A program made the translations under genes and the position numbers. DNA of 64,000 bases from Callorhinus ursinus (Eukaryota > Chordata > Mammalia > Carnivora > Otariidae): the NCBI RefSeq assembly GCF_003265705.1, contig NW_020313285.1, forward strand, positions 19,988,711 to 20,052,710, given 5' to 3'. The first letter of the stretch is position 1; every line of letters begins with the position of its first letter. The notes below the pieces were generated by a model that was not told the origin of the DNA, made no database searches, and saw nothing but the letters and a program-made list of their open reading frames with translations. Below, one piece after another: positions 1 to 11,485 of this stretch.

Positions 1-3000
1 TGGGCCATGTGGTTGGAGTGGCAGCAGCCCTACAGCTCTCGCCACGACTGCCCAGATGAGGGGACTGGAGTCCTTGCCAACCTGCAGCTGCCCTGAGAAA
101 CGCCAATCGTTCTGGAAGAGGCTCAGGATGAAATCGACCAGTAGAATTCATTTTGGATGGTGGCAAACTTGGAAGTGTCTCTTGAGAAGTCTAACGGTCA
201 GGAATTCTGGAAAAGTGCATAAAGAGGAGGAGGGTCACCCTAGGGGTGGCTGGATCCCTCACTGCACCCTGAGTATTGTTCTAGAAGTCTGCCGGACAAC
301 CCACTTTTGGTAGCCCAGGGACCAATGTGACTTCCTTGCCAATGAAACCACATTTTTTTTTTTTTTTTTTGCCACATATGCTTGCCTCCTCTACCCTCAG
401 GTAGCTCCTGTTCAGCGCTTTCTTCCAATTTCAAGGAGTAAGAATAACCCAAGTGTGAGAATGAGGAATGGGTTTGTTGCTGTGTGTTTGTTCTCATTAC
501 GTGCTGTGCAGGAAAAAAATGTGACCCTTTTGGTTCCTCCTTAAGGCTGCTAAGAATCTCCGAAGGTAGCTGCTAGAAACCATTCTGCCCCAAAACCCAT
601 GTCTAGTGTCTGTTTGGCCATGTAGCTATGGGGCATTAGCCTACTGATGAAATTGTTTCGGGTACCCTAGCAGCTCCAGAACTGTTGGGTCCTTAAGGTG
701 CACTCCGGCAGCCCGGTGAAGACCTGGCCTGTCCATGAATCAGCACTAGTCCCCGGCATCCCAGCTGCTAACTCCCTCGGGAGCCAATGCAGGGGTGGCT
801 GCTTGGGGGTCTGGGGGCCTTTGGTGACTCCAGTTTGTTTTTGGCTCTGTCCACGTTGCAAAAACAATGAAAGCAAGCGAGGCGTGAGTCTTTCTCTTTC
901 CATGAGGTTGCTGATGGGCCTTAAAATGAATTTCCTGCCATGTGCTGATGAGATGAGTAGAGGAAGGGAAAAAAGCCATGTAGTTTAAAAAGTTGAGCTC
1001 AGCCAATGCCGATCAAAAGAAGAAAGGGGGTGTTTGGGGATCATCGTAAGCATGCAGATTCTAGATGGAGGATTTATGTCTGTCTTCCTGGCTTCACTGT
1101 ATTCCCTGTGGGCAGAGGTCCTGCCTGGTTTTGCACTCTTAGGCATTCCCAGTGTGGAGCCCAAGGCCTGACACAGAGCCAGCACTTGACAAATATTGGC
1201 TGAGTGAATAAATGAATCAGATTTCAGTCATGAAGCCAGAGATTGGAATAGAGACCTAACTGCAGGAAGAGACTGGGAAAGAGTTTCAAGGAGAGAGGTG
1301 GGTGTTCTTTTCCACCGACATCTGTCTCTTTGAGTAAATAGAGTAAATAGAGGAATGTAAAATAGGAATGAATAAATAAATTTTCCTTATCATTGTGGTG
1401 CCTGGCAGATAAGAGAAACTCATCCAGCAATCATAAGCAAGTAAAATAAATACCTTAACCTATATGAGGTTCTTTCCTGTGGTTCTGAAAACCAGTAGCA
1501 GCCCCCAGATGGTTTTTGCTAAGACCTCCGAGACATCACAGCCAGAACCACACTGGAGCTCAGACCTCATAAAAATTCTAATTTCTGACAGCATGATCTG
1601 GCAGGGCCCTCCTACTATTCCATCTGTGACACATTTGGGGCAGGCGACTCTGTGTTGACTTCTTATTTCATTTTTGAAATGTTGGAACGCTAGGTTTTGG
1701 TGCATTGTGTGATAGTGCTCTTATAAAAAGAAGTTTTTGGAAGTAACATTGATGAGAACAGCCTGCCTGGCTGCTCTCTGCACTGGGAACTTTACACCAT
1801 AGGACTTGGGTAGCTAGAGTTGACTTAGAGAAACTTAACTGATTTGATTCATCAGTTCAAATCACCTTTAATGTGGCACATTAGCAATGCCATCATATTG
1901 TAAATGATACATCCACAGAGGCATTAGTCATTACACAAATAGAATGAATAGGTTTCACTACACTTCAAGATAAACATGTTGGAACAGTACCTCCATTCAT
2001 CCCAGGCCTTTTGAGCTTGCTCAGGGTCCTTACCTGACTGTTAGAATAAATACAAAGTTTTATGGCCTACTTGCTCTGTGTGACTTCACCATCACCAAAT
2101 GACACACATTCACTTTAGAAATGGCAGTTGTGTGCATTGACACGTTCATTCACTCGTTCCTTCTCTTACTCAGTAACCTATTGTTTTTCCGGCTCAGTTC
2201 GCCAAGTACTGTGGTTCCCTGACTGTTATCGGAGGGCTCATAAGAACTGTTTTGTCGGGGTGCAGAAGTTTAGACGATCTCAGTGAGTGGGACTCCAGAG
2301 AGCAGGCGGTATGCATAGTGGTTAGAGCAGGAGTTTGGGCGTCAGACTCATTGGATTTGAATTCTAGTTCCATCACCGACTATCTGTATACACTCAGGAA
2401 TTGATTTCACTTCTCTTGAGCCTCTGCTTCCTTATCTGGAAAGTGCCCGGGAGGCCCCTCATCCCTTACCATCTCTACATCGTGCATCTCTTTTCCTTCT
2501 TATGCTCCTCCCACGATGCCATGCGTCCAGGAAAGATCCTTGAGGTCTGGGCAGGCTGCAGGAGGGAACATTCCTACAGAGGTTCCTTGAAAGCAAAGGT
2601 GTATTGATGGAGTGTATGGCAGATTGGGAGTAGGAGGGACAGCAAAGAGGCCAGTTCGCTGATGGGAAAGAAGAGCCATACAGGGGGTGGTGGGAGAAGA
2701 TGGAAGAGGCTGGGTTGTGGAAGCAGAGAATGCAGGATTTTACGGAGTGCACGAAGTGAGGAATGAGCTTAGTGTATGAAATATTTTAACCACATTCTGT
2801 GATAACCTTCCATGATCAGCAAAGCAGTTGCAAACGCCAATTCTTAAAAAAAGGCACCCTCCAAGGTTAGAAACATTTCTGGGCCTTGTAAGCCCAAGGA
2901 GATTGTAGAAATATGTGCATCCCCATCCTTAGTTTCTCCATTTATAAAAAAAAGAGGATCATAAAGTTAGCAATGGTAACTCCATTGTGAGGTTAGTGTG

Positions 3001-3819
3001 GCATTTAATAAAACATGTAAAGCACATTGCTCTGTACTTAGCATAAAGTACATCCTTGATCAATAATAGCTATTATTATACACATGGAATGATATCTGGC
3101 AAGATGTTACATGTGTGATTTCAAGTGATTTTTACTTTCTTTTGCCTTTTCTCTATGATTTGAACTTTGCCAATAAACATGCATTATTTTTATAAAACTG
3201 TAAGCCATTTTTTTTTAAAGATTCATACCTAGGAATGAAACATCTCAGGAAATACAGTCTAAAGGGACGTAGCTCTTCCTGTAACAACCCTTCCAATGAG
3301 TGTCCCGGATCGTTTAAACTTTAGTGCTAAATACTCCTGTTCAGAATGTAATCTTTGTTTGACATTGGCATAATTCGTCTATTCCTTGTGGGAGCTTTTT
3401 ATAAAACGAGGGGCTCCTCAAAGTTCTGAAGAATGTCTTCCCCTGAGAATACTTGGGCTTTACTCCTTTGAAATGACAGATTTTGATTTTCTAGTTTCTG
3501 ACTCTTCTGTCAAGTGTTCAAGGATCTTGGACACAGAAAAGAAGCAAACATCCCTCAGGACACTGTGAGATTCAATAGGGCAGTCATCTTTGTAGCCCAC
3601 TAGTGGGCACACTGCCAGGCACATAGTAGGTACTACATAAATATTTAAGTTGAATGCATAAGCGAATGCAAAAATGTTAAATCTAAGGGCTGAGTTTCTG
3701 TTTGGGAGATAAGGGGAATGACACCTTATTACACAGTAAAATTTGATTTAAGAACTTTAAAAAAGATTAAATGGAAACAAAGTGCTTTTATTCGAAGCAA
3801 GCATAAATCCAAAATTGAA
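1..3819. other. Intergenic DNA upstream of SMAD5
   Basis: No exon, RNA gene or supported coding region was found here. Open frames are short, overlap on both strands and match nothing I know. The stretch contains weak MIR-type tails near 1140-1215 and 3590-3665, a better MIR at 2285-2460, and a segment at 2775-2925 that is repeated in diverged form near 9195-9350. The rest is unassigned. Confidence 0.6.
2285..2460 (+). repeat. MIR SINE (old mammalian)
   Basis: The order of motifs follows a MIR in sense: 'gcatagtggttagagcaggagtttgg', then 'gtcagactcattggatttgaattc', then a pyrimidine-rich 'cctctgcttccttatctg'. It is diverged and has no visible target duplication, as expected for a repeat shared by all mammals. 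Confidence 0.7.
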
Positions 3820-4600
3820 GCAGAAAATTCAGTGACTCCTTATTGAGGGCCTATAGCAGTCCAGGCACTGATCTAGGTGTTGAGGATTCTGTTGTGAAGG
3901 AGATTTAACTCCAGGGGGGACGATAGACTTTGATCAAATCGTGATATGTGAAAAGAGGGCAAGAGCTAGATACTTGGGAGGTCTATAATGGGGGGAGCCA
4001 ATCTAGATGGGGCAGTGAGATTCAGCGGAGCAGAGGTGGCCAGGGAAGACTTGTGAGAAACTGACCTTCAAGCTGAGACCCAAGGCTGATGAGAGGGAGT
4101 GAGACAGGTGGGGAGTGGTAGACAAAGCATTTCAGAGCTGTCCAAGGTGAAGAGCAAGAATAAGCAGAGGGAACTGCGTGTACAAAACCTGAAGTTAAGG
4201 AAGAGCTTGTGACGCGTGAGGAACAGAAAGAAGGCCAGTGTGTACAGGGCATGCGCGGGAATGTTGGTGATGGCAGGGACGGTATTGGTCAGGGCAGGGC
4301 CGTGGTAGAGAGTTTGAATTTCACGCTAACTGCCATGGGAAGACTTTCGAAGAACTTGAAGAGTTTAATTCCAGAGTGATTATAACCTGATTTACATTTT
4401 CACCGTGTAATAACTGTTGGGTGGTCAAGGGGCTGGAGCAAGGCAGGTGGAAGCAGAAGAGAGTCTGGGGAGAGATGGTAGTGACTGGACCTGGCTGTCT
4501 GGAGATAGTAGACGTGGAGAGAAGTGGAGAGATTTTAGAGGTGGTTTGAAGGTAGAAATGGATTGGAAGTGGAAGGGCAACCCTATTTAACCCTGACTAT
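3820..4600 (-). repeat. LINE-2 fragment
   Basis: Read on the + strand this is the reverse complement of the L2 3' region. It shows 'ggcctatagcagtccaggcactgatctagg', then 'ggccagggaagacttgtgag', then 'gaggaacagaaagaaggccagtgtgtacag', and later 'tgattataacctgatttacattttca'. These blocks occur in the order expected of an antisense L2. The copy is heavily diverged. Confidence 0.65.
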
Positions 4601-4915
4601 GCCATCAGCATGGCAGGGATCACCCCTCCTCATCCTGGCACACACTCCATCCCCCATTTATGACTTTATTTTTTTTACTAAGTAGTTATTACCAGGTGAC
4701 ACACTAAATTTTACTTTTCATATTTAAAAAATACCTTTCATATTCTGTTAAAGCTGGGATTTTTGTCTGTTTTGTTTAATGTATTTTCCCTGGTGCCCAA
4801 AAATATGCTTAATACATAGTGGGTGCTCCATAAATATTTGTCATATTATTGAATAAGGGAGCGAATAAATGAATAAATAAATGAGGATGAGAGGTAGGGG
4901 TAAGTGAAGAATGTT

Positions 4916-4918
<3 letters not shown>

Positions 4919-4950
<32 letters not shown>

Positions 4951-5148
4951 TTTTTTAAAGATTTTATTTATTTAATTGACAGAGAGAGAGAGACAGCAAG
5001 AGAGGGAACACAAGCCAGGGAAGTGGGAGAGGGAGAAGCAGGCTTCCCGCGGAACGGGGAGCTCGATGCGGGGCTCGATCCCAGGACCCCGGGATCATGA
5101 CCTGAGCCGAAGGCAGTCGCTTAACCAACTGAGCCACCCAGGCGCCCC
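4919..5148 (-). mobile_element. CanSINE (antisense) with 17-bp target duplication
   Basis: An antisense tRNA-derived carnivore SINE. The poly(A) tail appears as a (TTTA)n/T-rich run, then 'aaagattttatttattt', a GA-rich body, and the tRNA-related head 'gagccacccaggcgcccc' at the right end. A perfect 17-bp duplication, AAGTGAAGAATGTTTTA, flanks it at 4902-4918 and 5149-5165. The intact duplication indicates a relatively recent insertion. Confidence 0.95.
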
Positions 5149-5165
5149 AAGTGAAGAATGTTTTA

Positions 5166-5625
5166 GCTGGCTATTGCTGCATAACAAACAACCCCAGGAT
5201 CTCAGTGGTATAAAATAGCAAACATTAATTTTTCACTCATGGGTCTATGAATCAGCTTGGGTGGCTGTGCATCAGGCTGCAGGTCTGGTGAGCTAGGCTC
5301 TAGGCCATGGGTTGGGATCAGCTCTGCTATATCTGTATTTTCATCCCCCGTGGACTAATGGCTACCTGGGGTCTATTTTTTCAATGATAGATGGCAAAAG
5401 CACAGAATAGCAAGTCACTATCAAGCACATCCCAAGATGATGTTCATGTCATATCCACTGCCCAAAGCCAACATCAAAGGGACAAAGAAGTAAGTATATT
5501 CCACCTTCCCTAGAGAATGTTAGTGCAAAGTCACGTGGCAAAGAGCACAGATGTATAATTCCACAACAGGGAAGGAGTGACGATTTGGGACAATAATCCA
5601 GTCTACCACAGATGACTGCCCGGTA
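5166..5625 (+). repeat. Unassigned mid-age interspersed repeat, copy A
   Basis: It begins 'gctggctattgctgcataacaaacaaccc' and ends near 'ccagtctaccaca'. The start is clearly related to the block at 35530-36055 ('ttatcttttgccgcataacag' followed by 'gtggcttaatacacatttatt'). The pattern is a familiar mammalian repeat, but I cannot name its family with confidence. The CanSINE at 4919-5148 lies directly at its left edge. Confidence 0.5.
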
Positions 5626-5799
5626 TGAGCAACTATGGAGATGGAGCTGCCACGTATTGACGCGGGGGAGATTAGAGCAGCACCAGGCTGGGAAGGAAGA
5701 ATGACAAGGATCAGGAGTTCACATTTGCACCTGATAAATCCAGCAGGACTACCAAGGGCAGAGGTTACAAGCGGTGGAAGTGTAACCAGCTTAAAACAA

Positions 5800-6140
5800 A
5801 AGCAGACTGTATAGGCTCATGTCACTGGGAAGTCTGAGGAATATTTTTAGATATTGAGGCACAGCCAGATCAGTGGTCTTTGTCATGGCTTCTCCTCTGT
5901 ATCTCAGCCATACTTCACTCTCTTGGCTTCTTTGCCAAGCAGACGCCCTCTACATGGTGGCTAGATGGCCCCTGGCAGCCTCAGACTCACCCTTAGCTTA
6001 GCAGCAACAGTAAGGAGGAGGATTTCCCTCTCTCAACATCCATACATCAGTCTAAGAGATAATACATGTGACTTTCCTTGGGTCATATGCCTGTCTATGA
6101 ACCAATCATGGTGGCCTGGCTAGGGGGAAACTACGATAAC
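5800..6140. repeat. Probable old interspersed repeat fragment
   Basis: Phrases such as 'tacatggtggctagatggcccctggcagc' and 'tgggtcatatgcctgtctatgaaccaatcatggtggcc' resemble widespread mammalian repeat consensus text. I cannot assign the family. The 110-codon open frame from 6078 begins inside it and is not a credible gene. Confidence 0.4.
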
Positions 6141-6529
6141 CCTCCTGGGTCCTGTGCCCATCTCTGGGGAGGGGTGTCTGGGACCATGCTTGATACTGAA
6201 GAGGAATGGTTGCACAAAGGAAGCAGGAGAAAGGGGTTTGGAGAGTATGGCAGGCAGACAAAATCCACAATTCTACAGACCAGTAGAGACATTGAGGGGA
6301 GTTCAAGGACCCGGAGCTCGTCAGCCAAGCCCAAGATGGAAACGGAAATTCGGGAACTGTCTGCAACAGATAGTACCTTAGGCTTGAGGAGGAATGAAAT
6401 CGTCTATTAAAGTAAGAAGAGAAGAGGGTCTACTGTTGGGTAAAATGCATGCACGTTTTATGTAACAAATGAATTTGCTAAGGCTGTTGTAGAGGTTGCT
6501 GGTGTATCGGTGAAAACACATGCCTTCTA

Positions 6530-6740
6530 TTGCACTTAACTATGTGCCAGGTACTGTTCTAAGTGTCTGTCAAGTTTCTATTCATTTAATCCCCATAATA
6601 ATTCTGTTAATTGGATCCTACTGTAATCCCCATTTTACAGATGAGGAGACTAAGGCATAGATTGGCTAAGGAACTTGGGCAAGGTCACACAGGGAGTAAG
6701 GGAGACAGTGTTCAAATCAGGAAGTCTGGCTTCAAGAGTT
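6530..6740 (-). repeat. MIR SINE (antisense)
   Basis: It shows the reverse complement of the MIR core and tail in order: 'actatgtgccaggtactgttctaagtg', 'catttaatccccataataattctg', 'ccccattttacagatgaggagactaagg' and 'ggaacttgggcaaggtcacacagg'. The match to the well-known MIR text is close over about 200 bp. Confidence 0.85.
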
Positions 6741-8335
6741 CTGGTGCCCAAGATTTTATACACTTCAAAGGCATTCTAGAGAATGTGAACTTCTGTCTCC
6801 TTCCCCTCTCCCCAGTTCCATAGCATTCCCAGATTTTCACTTGCTGCTCTGGATTTGTGGCAGAGTGCACATGTGGTCTGGCTCATCTGAGACCATGTCT
6901 CTGAGGACGAAAACTGAGCATGTAGGACTGGGAGCTCAGTTGAGTTAACTTGGAGGGTGTTTGCTGTCAGGAGGCACAGATGCTGTTTAAGTCAGGAAGA
7001 AATGAGCGTTCGCTTCAAGTCCTGCTTTAGAAAGCCTCTTTGTTTTATGACTCTGGGTGCAAGCAACCCTTTTAATTTTGTGTTTTGGATTCCAGCCATA
7101 GGAGGCCTTCTTTAATGTAGCAGATGGCCGCAGACAGGCAAGCCAGGTTCCTCCATTCTGCATCAAACAGCCCTCCCTCCAGAGGGATCTCCCAATTATG
7201 TTGCTCTGAAAAAGAGAAGAGAAGAGAACTTAAAATGGACACATTAAATTTACACCACGCGGAAAGTCACCACTGCTTTAAGCATTTGCAAACATTAGGG
7301 GGGTCAGGCAAACCTTTGAGCAGCTGTTGAAAGCTTTGGATTTTTTTTTCTGCAGAAAATGTGTACATAGGTACATACACAAAAATGTACATATTTGCTG
7401 GGGGGTGGGGGTGGTCACAGGGTCTCTCATATCCGTCCCTGAAGCTTCAAGGGGTCCATGGCCTAGAGAGTCCTGAGCCTCCAGGAGAGGCAGCTGTCAT
7501 TCTTTTATTTTATGTTTCCTTTTTTTTTTTTTTAAATACATAAAGCTCTCGACATCTGAGTTATGAAAATAAAGGGTCTGTGGAATATTAAGGGATCATT
7601 TCACGCCAGAACACTCAGATTTTACTGGGGGAAAAAAAAACCCTTTCAAATATCGAATAAAGTCACTTTAGTGTATTCTCTGGTTTGCACAGAACCTTGT
7701 GGCTCATTCTGTTAGAATGTTTAGAACTTGGGAAGTCAGCTTTATTGTTTCTAGGACACTGTCCAGAGGAGTCACTCAAGCTCAGACATTTCTTCTTCTC
7801 ATTCCACTTGCCATGACTGTCTCAGGAAGTGGGAGTCTTTGAGGTGACTACTAGGTAGGACCCTTTATGGATGGATCTCTGTGGTCATTCACCGATCCTT
7901 CCACCCTGGGTGACTCGTCCAGATGTCATCACGTTCTTCCAGTTCTACTGGGTGTGCACTGGCTGTTAAGGGAGAATCTTCAAAGCTATAGCAAAAAATG
8001 GAATTGACATATTTATTAAGGATACTGACACCAACACCAATTTGCCTCAATTAACCTAAATTTTAAATTAAAAATTAAGAATACGGGAAGACTGAGTTAA
8101 TTATTCCAGTTCTTCGTGTTCCTTATATGGTCCCATCTTTCCTGAAAATTACCTTCTCTTTGGTTCTGGAAAATTCAAGGTGGGAGTAGGGCTAAACATT
8201 AAGGCTGATTTGTTCTACCTAATGAATAACTAAAACAATTATTTTTATTTATTTTTGGAAAAATCCAAAGAAAAGGCTCACTTTCCCCCTAAACATCAAC
8301 TCAATTAAGGAAAGCCTATTTGGGACTTCAAACAG
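6741..8335. other. Intergenic, nothing recognised
   Basis: No coding, RNA or clear repeat signal was found. There are short homopolymer runs (A near 7631, T near 7519) and a GC-moderate stretch around 7100-7330. I have no evidence for or against regulatory function. Confidence 0.5.
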
Positions 8336-8561
8336 GGTTTCTCGACCTCAGCACGATTGACATTTTGGGCTAGATAATTCTTGGTAGAAGGAGGCTGTCC
8401 TGTATATTGCAGAGTATTTAGCAGCTTCTCTGGCCTCTACCCAGTAGATGCTATTAGCACCACCCTCCTAGATGTGACAGTCACAGTTATTTTCAAACAT
8501 TGCCAAATGTTCCCCAGGAGGAGGGCACAGTCACCCCTCATTGAGAGGCACTGGCCTATAT
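8336..8561 (-). mobile_element. MER20 DNA transposon fossil
   Basis: The text 'gggtttctcgacctcagcacgattgacattttggg', then 'ggctgtcctgtatattgcagag', 'ctctggcctctacccagtagatgc', 'cattgccaaatgttcccc' and 'cattgagaggcactgg' follows MER20, a non-autonomous hAT element, in reverse orientation over nearly its full length. MER20 copies are known as regulatory elements in some tissues of placental mammals. Nothing here shows such activity. Confidence 0.85.
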
Positions 8562-10740
8562 TATCCAGAAATAGGTTTCTTTACAAATAAGTAAGATTGA
8601 GAATTGAAGCTGCTTTTATTTGATTCTCATGGGGGAATGCTAAACTGAAAAATCAGTTTATCTCTTTTGATGTCCCACGGAGACTATATCTACTTGTTCA
8701 GATCATTCCATTCTATCTTTGTTTTTAGAATCCATTTGATTGTCAAAAACAGGAACTTCCTTACTCCTTTCCTAGGGCTCCGACATGCCAGTTCATTGAC
8801 TGTTTGATGATCTTTTCGACTATCTAGACATTTAGTGATCTGATTTTCTCTATCCTTTGAGTCTGGGTAATTTCTCCCTTCTTTGGGAGGCATCTTTTGT
8901 GCTCTTAAAGTTTTTCTTCCTCCTTCTATGTTATCATCTCTTCCAACTTCAGACCTAAGCTGAGCCCACAGAGCAACTTGGAGAGGTTGGAGTCTTTGGT
9001 TGCTTTGATCAGTACATGAACACATAGTTCAGGAAACAAAACTGTTGGCTTTGCGATTACCAATGTGAGCATTCATAGGAATCCTGCGATCACAAATTGT
9101 TCCTTGCATATTATGCAGTGACTGCAAGACAGCAAATGGTTTGGGGGAGGATTTTACTAGCTGTTTGAAGTATGGAATGGCTCTAGTACACAAAATATTT
9201 AAACCAAATTGTTATGTCTTATAATGTTCAACAAAACACTCTGCAAACATTTAGTTCTGGGAAAAAAAAAAAAAAGGCACCCTCCAAGGCAGGGTTATGG
9301 GCACTTCTGGGAGTTGTAAACCCATGCAGGCTCCAAAAATATGTGCCTTCCAAGGACTGGAAACTTCTGAATTACCAACAAATAATCAGTGAGTGTGACA
9401 AAGAGTTAAAGTACACAGACTTTACTTACATAAAATTTATGATGTAGTAAAGAGGTTTAAGATGTAGACCTGAAACTGCACACCAATGGTCAATAGGCTA
9501 AATCGGGACCATGGATTTGTTTTGCTTGGCTTGTATAGGACTGGCCTCCTGAATGCCTGAGAAAGGGAGAAAAAGTGAGAAAGAATGAAAAGAAGTGGCG
9601 AAGCATATAAAAGTGAGATTTTTTTTGCATTAACATCCAGATTTCCAGCTGTTTTTGAAAAATCAGAAGATCTGCCAACACTGGCCCTTATTTCATTTCC
9701 CCATGGTGGCAGTTGGCTGGAGTAGATCAGCAGCTGCCCCTGTGATCAGAATAGGCACTGTCTGGTTCCCCACCCTGGCCCACTGCACTTCCCCACCCTG
9801 GCCCACTGCACACCCTGGCCCACTGCACTTCCCCTGTCCCACTGGAAATGGCCACCTCTCATGCAGACACTTGTGCAACATCTACTTAGTCTTTTTTACT
9901 GTGGGAACAAACTGCTGGAGCCCCGAGCAAAAGAGCAGTTGTCCATTTGTGTGAGAGGACGCTGGCTCAGGCCGTGGTGGTGATAATAGAAAGCAGTGAG
10001 AAATCAGATTTGGCATATATTTTGAAGGTACATTTAATAAGATTTCATGATGGATAGAATTAGGCTATGAGGGAGAAGATTTGGAAATGTCTCCAATTTT
10101 GATTTTTACTTAGAGTAATTGACTGAAAAAGGAAACCTACCGTGGAGTACTGGAAAACCTGGGTTGAACTTTTAAAATGAGAACAAAATTATTTAAAAGT
10201 TTTCTTCACTAGTACTCTTCAAACTGGACACCCTACGTGGTGCCACTATCACATTCTGGGAAATGCTGACGCTTTGGGGGAATTTAAGGAAAAGAGCAAG
10301 AAGATCCCCAAACACTAAGGAAGAGACTTAGGTTCTTGCCACAGGAGGCGGAGTGGAGGGATACCAGCCTACAGGTGAACTTTGGGCACCTCAGTGGCCT
10401 CACCTGTCCAGAAGGGTGTGTGTTATCTTGAACAATTGGGGTTGATCTCCCAATACATGGACAGTCGTAATTCGGGGAACTGCCAGAGGGGTTGGTTGGG
10501 GAAGAGCAGAGACTCCAAGATTACCATACAGAAGGGGTTCTAGGATTGCTGCTCAGAAGTTTGTTTTGAAGTGAGTTTTCATAAAGAGAGGATTCTCTCA
10601 GAGTTATATAGTTACCCCCAAAAAATCAGTAAAAGTAGCAAACTTGTGTCTGAAGATTTTTCTACAGTTTTTATATGATTGAGAAAATGTGCAGTGGTCC
10701 CTATCAAGGGCGATAGTTTTATTTTCTTACAACGTGGGTT
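8562..10740. other. Intergenic DNA immediately upstream of the CpG island
   Basis: No exon is supported. The longest antisense open frame (8690-9025, 111 codons) matches no family I know. The stretch contains the second copy of a diverged repeat pair (9195-9350) and a small minisatellite (9768-9835). Nothing else was recognised. Confidence 0.5.
9768..9835. repeat. Short minisatellite
   Basis: The unit CACCCTGGCCCACTGCA starts three times, at 9771, 9794 and 9811, giving spacings of 23 and 17 bp. This is an irregular direct repeat. Confidence 0.85.
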
Positions 10741-10919
10741 GCTTTGGTTAGTGGACACTACTAGTGGCCATCGTGGCGGTGGGAGCTCACCGACTCCCAC
10801 GCCTGGGCCTGGCCATTGCCACAAGTGCCTCTGGCAAATCGGAAGCTAGGCTTGGCCACACGGAGCCAAGCGCCAGGGCTTCCTTCCCACCGGCTCCGCA
10901 GCGGTCACTCGGCCTCTCG

Positions 10920-10932
10920 CGCGCATGCGCGG
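10920..10932. promoter_or_regulatory. NRF1-type palindromic site
   Basis: GCGCATGCGC lies within 'cgcgcgcatgcgcgg'. This is the consensus half-site pair of NRF1, a factor commonly bound in CpG-island promoters. Occupancy is inferred from the motif only. Confidence 0.6.
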
Positions 10933-11083
10933 ACTCCGGCAGCGTCCTCCCCGGCTCCTTCCCTCCCTCATCCGGGTCCTGGGCGAGCGGGCGCCGTGCG
11001 CGTGTCCCGCGGCCAAGCTGCTAATAAAGTTGCACTGAGGGGAAGCGCAGCGACGGCGCCGGGGGAGTGTGTCCAGCCGGCGG
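10931..11083 (+). other. SMAD5: Probable SMAD5 non-coding exon 1 (5' end not fixed)
   Basis: The right boundary is a consensus donor, CGG|GTGAGTGAG, with GT at 11084-11085 inside the CpG island. The preceding sequence 'gctgctaataaagttgcactgagg' and GC-rich text has no long open frame starting with a good ATG, as expected for a 5' UTR exon. If spliced directly to the acceptor at 32769, intron 1 is about 21.7 kb. The left edge given is only a guess, placed just after the NRF1-like palindrome. A further non-coding exon within the intron cannot be excluded. Confidence 0.5.
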
Positions 11084-11485
11084 GTGAGTGAGTGTGGGGC
11101 CCCGGGGCGGGCGAGCCGGGCCGGGGGCTGCAGCTTCCTCCGGGACGCGGCTCGCCCTCAGGCCCCAGTGGCTGGAGTCGGGCCGAGTCGGGGGCGTTGG
11201 GCCGCGGGCGGAACGGAAACCGCCCGGGCCTGCGGGGCGGGAGGTAGGCCGAGTCCCGGCCTGCAGAGGTTCGAGCGGCCGAGGATGGGGCGTCCCGTCC
11301 GGCTGCGGAGGCCTTACTGCGGCCGGGGGCGTCCCGAGGCTGGCCTTGGTCCCTGCGCTGCCGTTGCCGCCCGGACTGTGGAGGGAGGCGCTCCGGACGC
11401 CCTCGGGGCGGGGGTGGGGGGGGGTGGGGGTGGGGGAGATTCCCGGCCCCGCTTGGGTCGAGAGGAGCGGTTTGTTGTACCTCAT

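Larger units (their letters stand above)
10745..11480 (+). promoter_or_regulatory. SMAD5: CpG-island promoter of SMAD5
   Basis: Sequence composition changes sharply to GC- and CpG-rich between about 10.75 and 11.48 kb, in an otherwise AT-rich region. It contains GC-box-like runs (for example around 11101-11110), a perfect palindrome GCGCATGCGC at 10921-10930 that matches the NRF1 core, and no obvious TATA box upstream of the probable first exon. It ends in a strong splice donor at 11084. The nearest downstream gene on this strand is SMAD5, so it is the likely housekeeping-type promoter. The exact transcription start cannot be read from the sequence. Confidence 0.8.

Noticed and set aside
4951..5148. 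tRNA genes at the SINE heads
   Set aside because: The tRNA-like heads belong to CanSINEs. They lack an intact cloverleaf and are followed by SINE bodies and A-rich tails.
6078..6410. 110-codon frame upstream of SMAD5
   Set aside because: It starts inside an apparent interspersed repeat, has overlapping competitors on both strands and matches no known protein.
8690..9025. 111-codon antisense frame
   Set aside because: No family similarity recognised, no splice or promoter context. It could be chance. A protein search would settle it.
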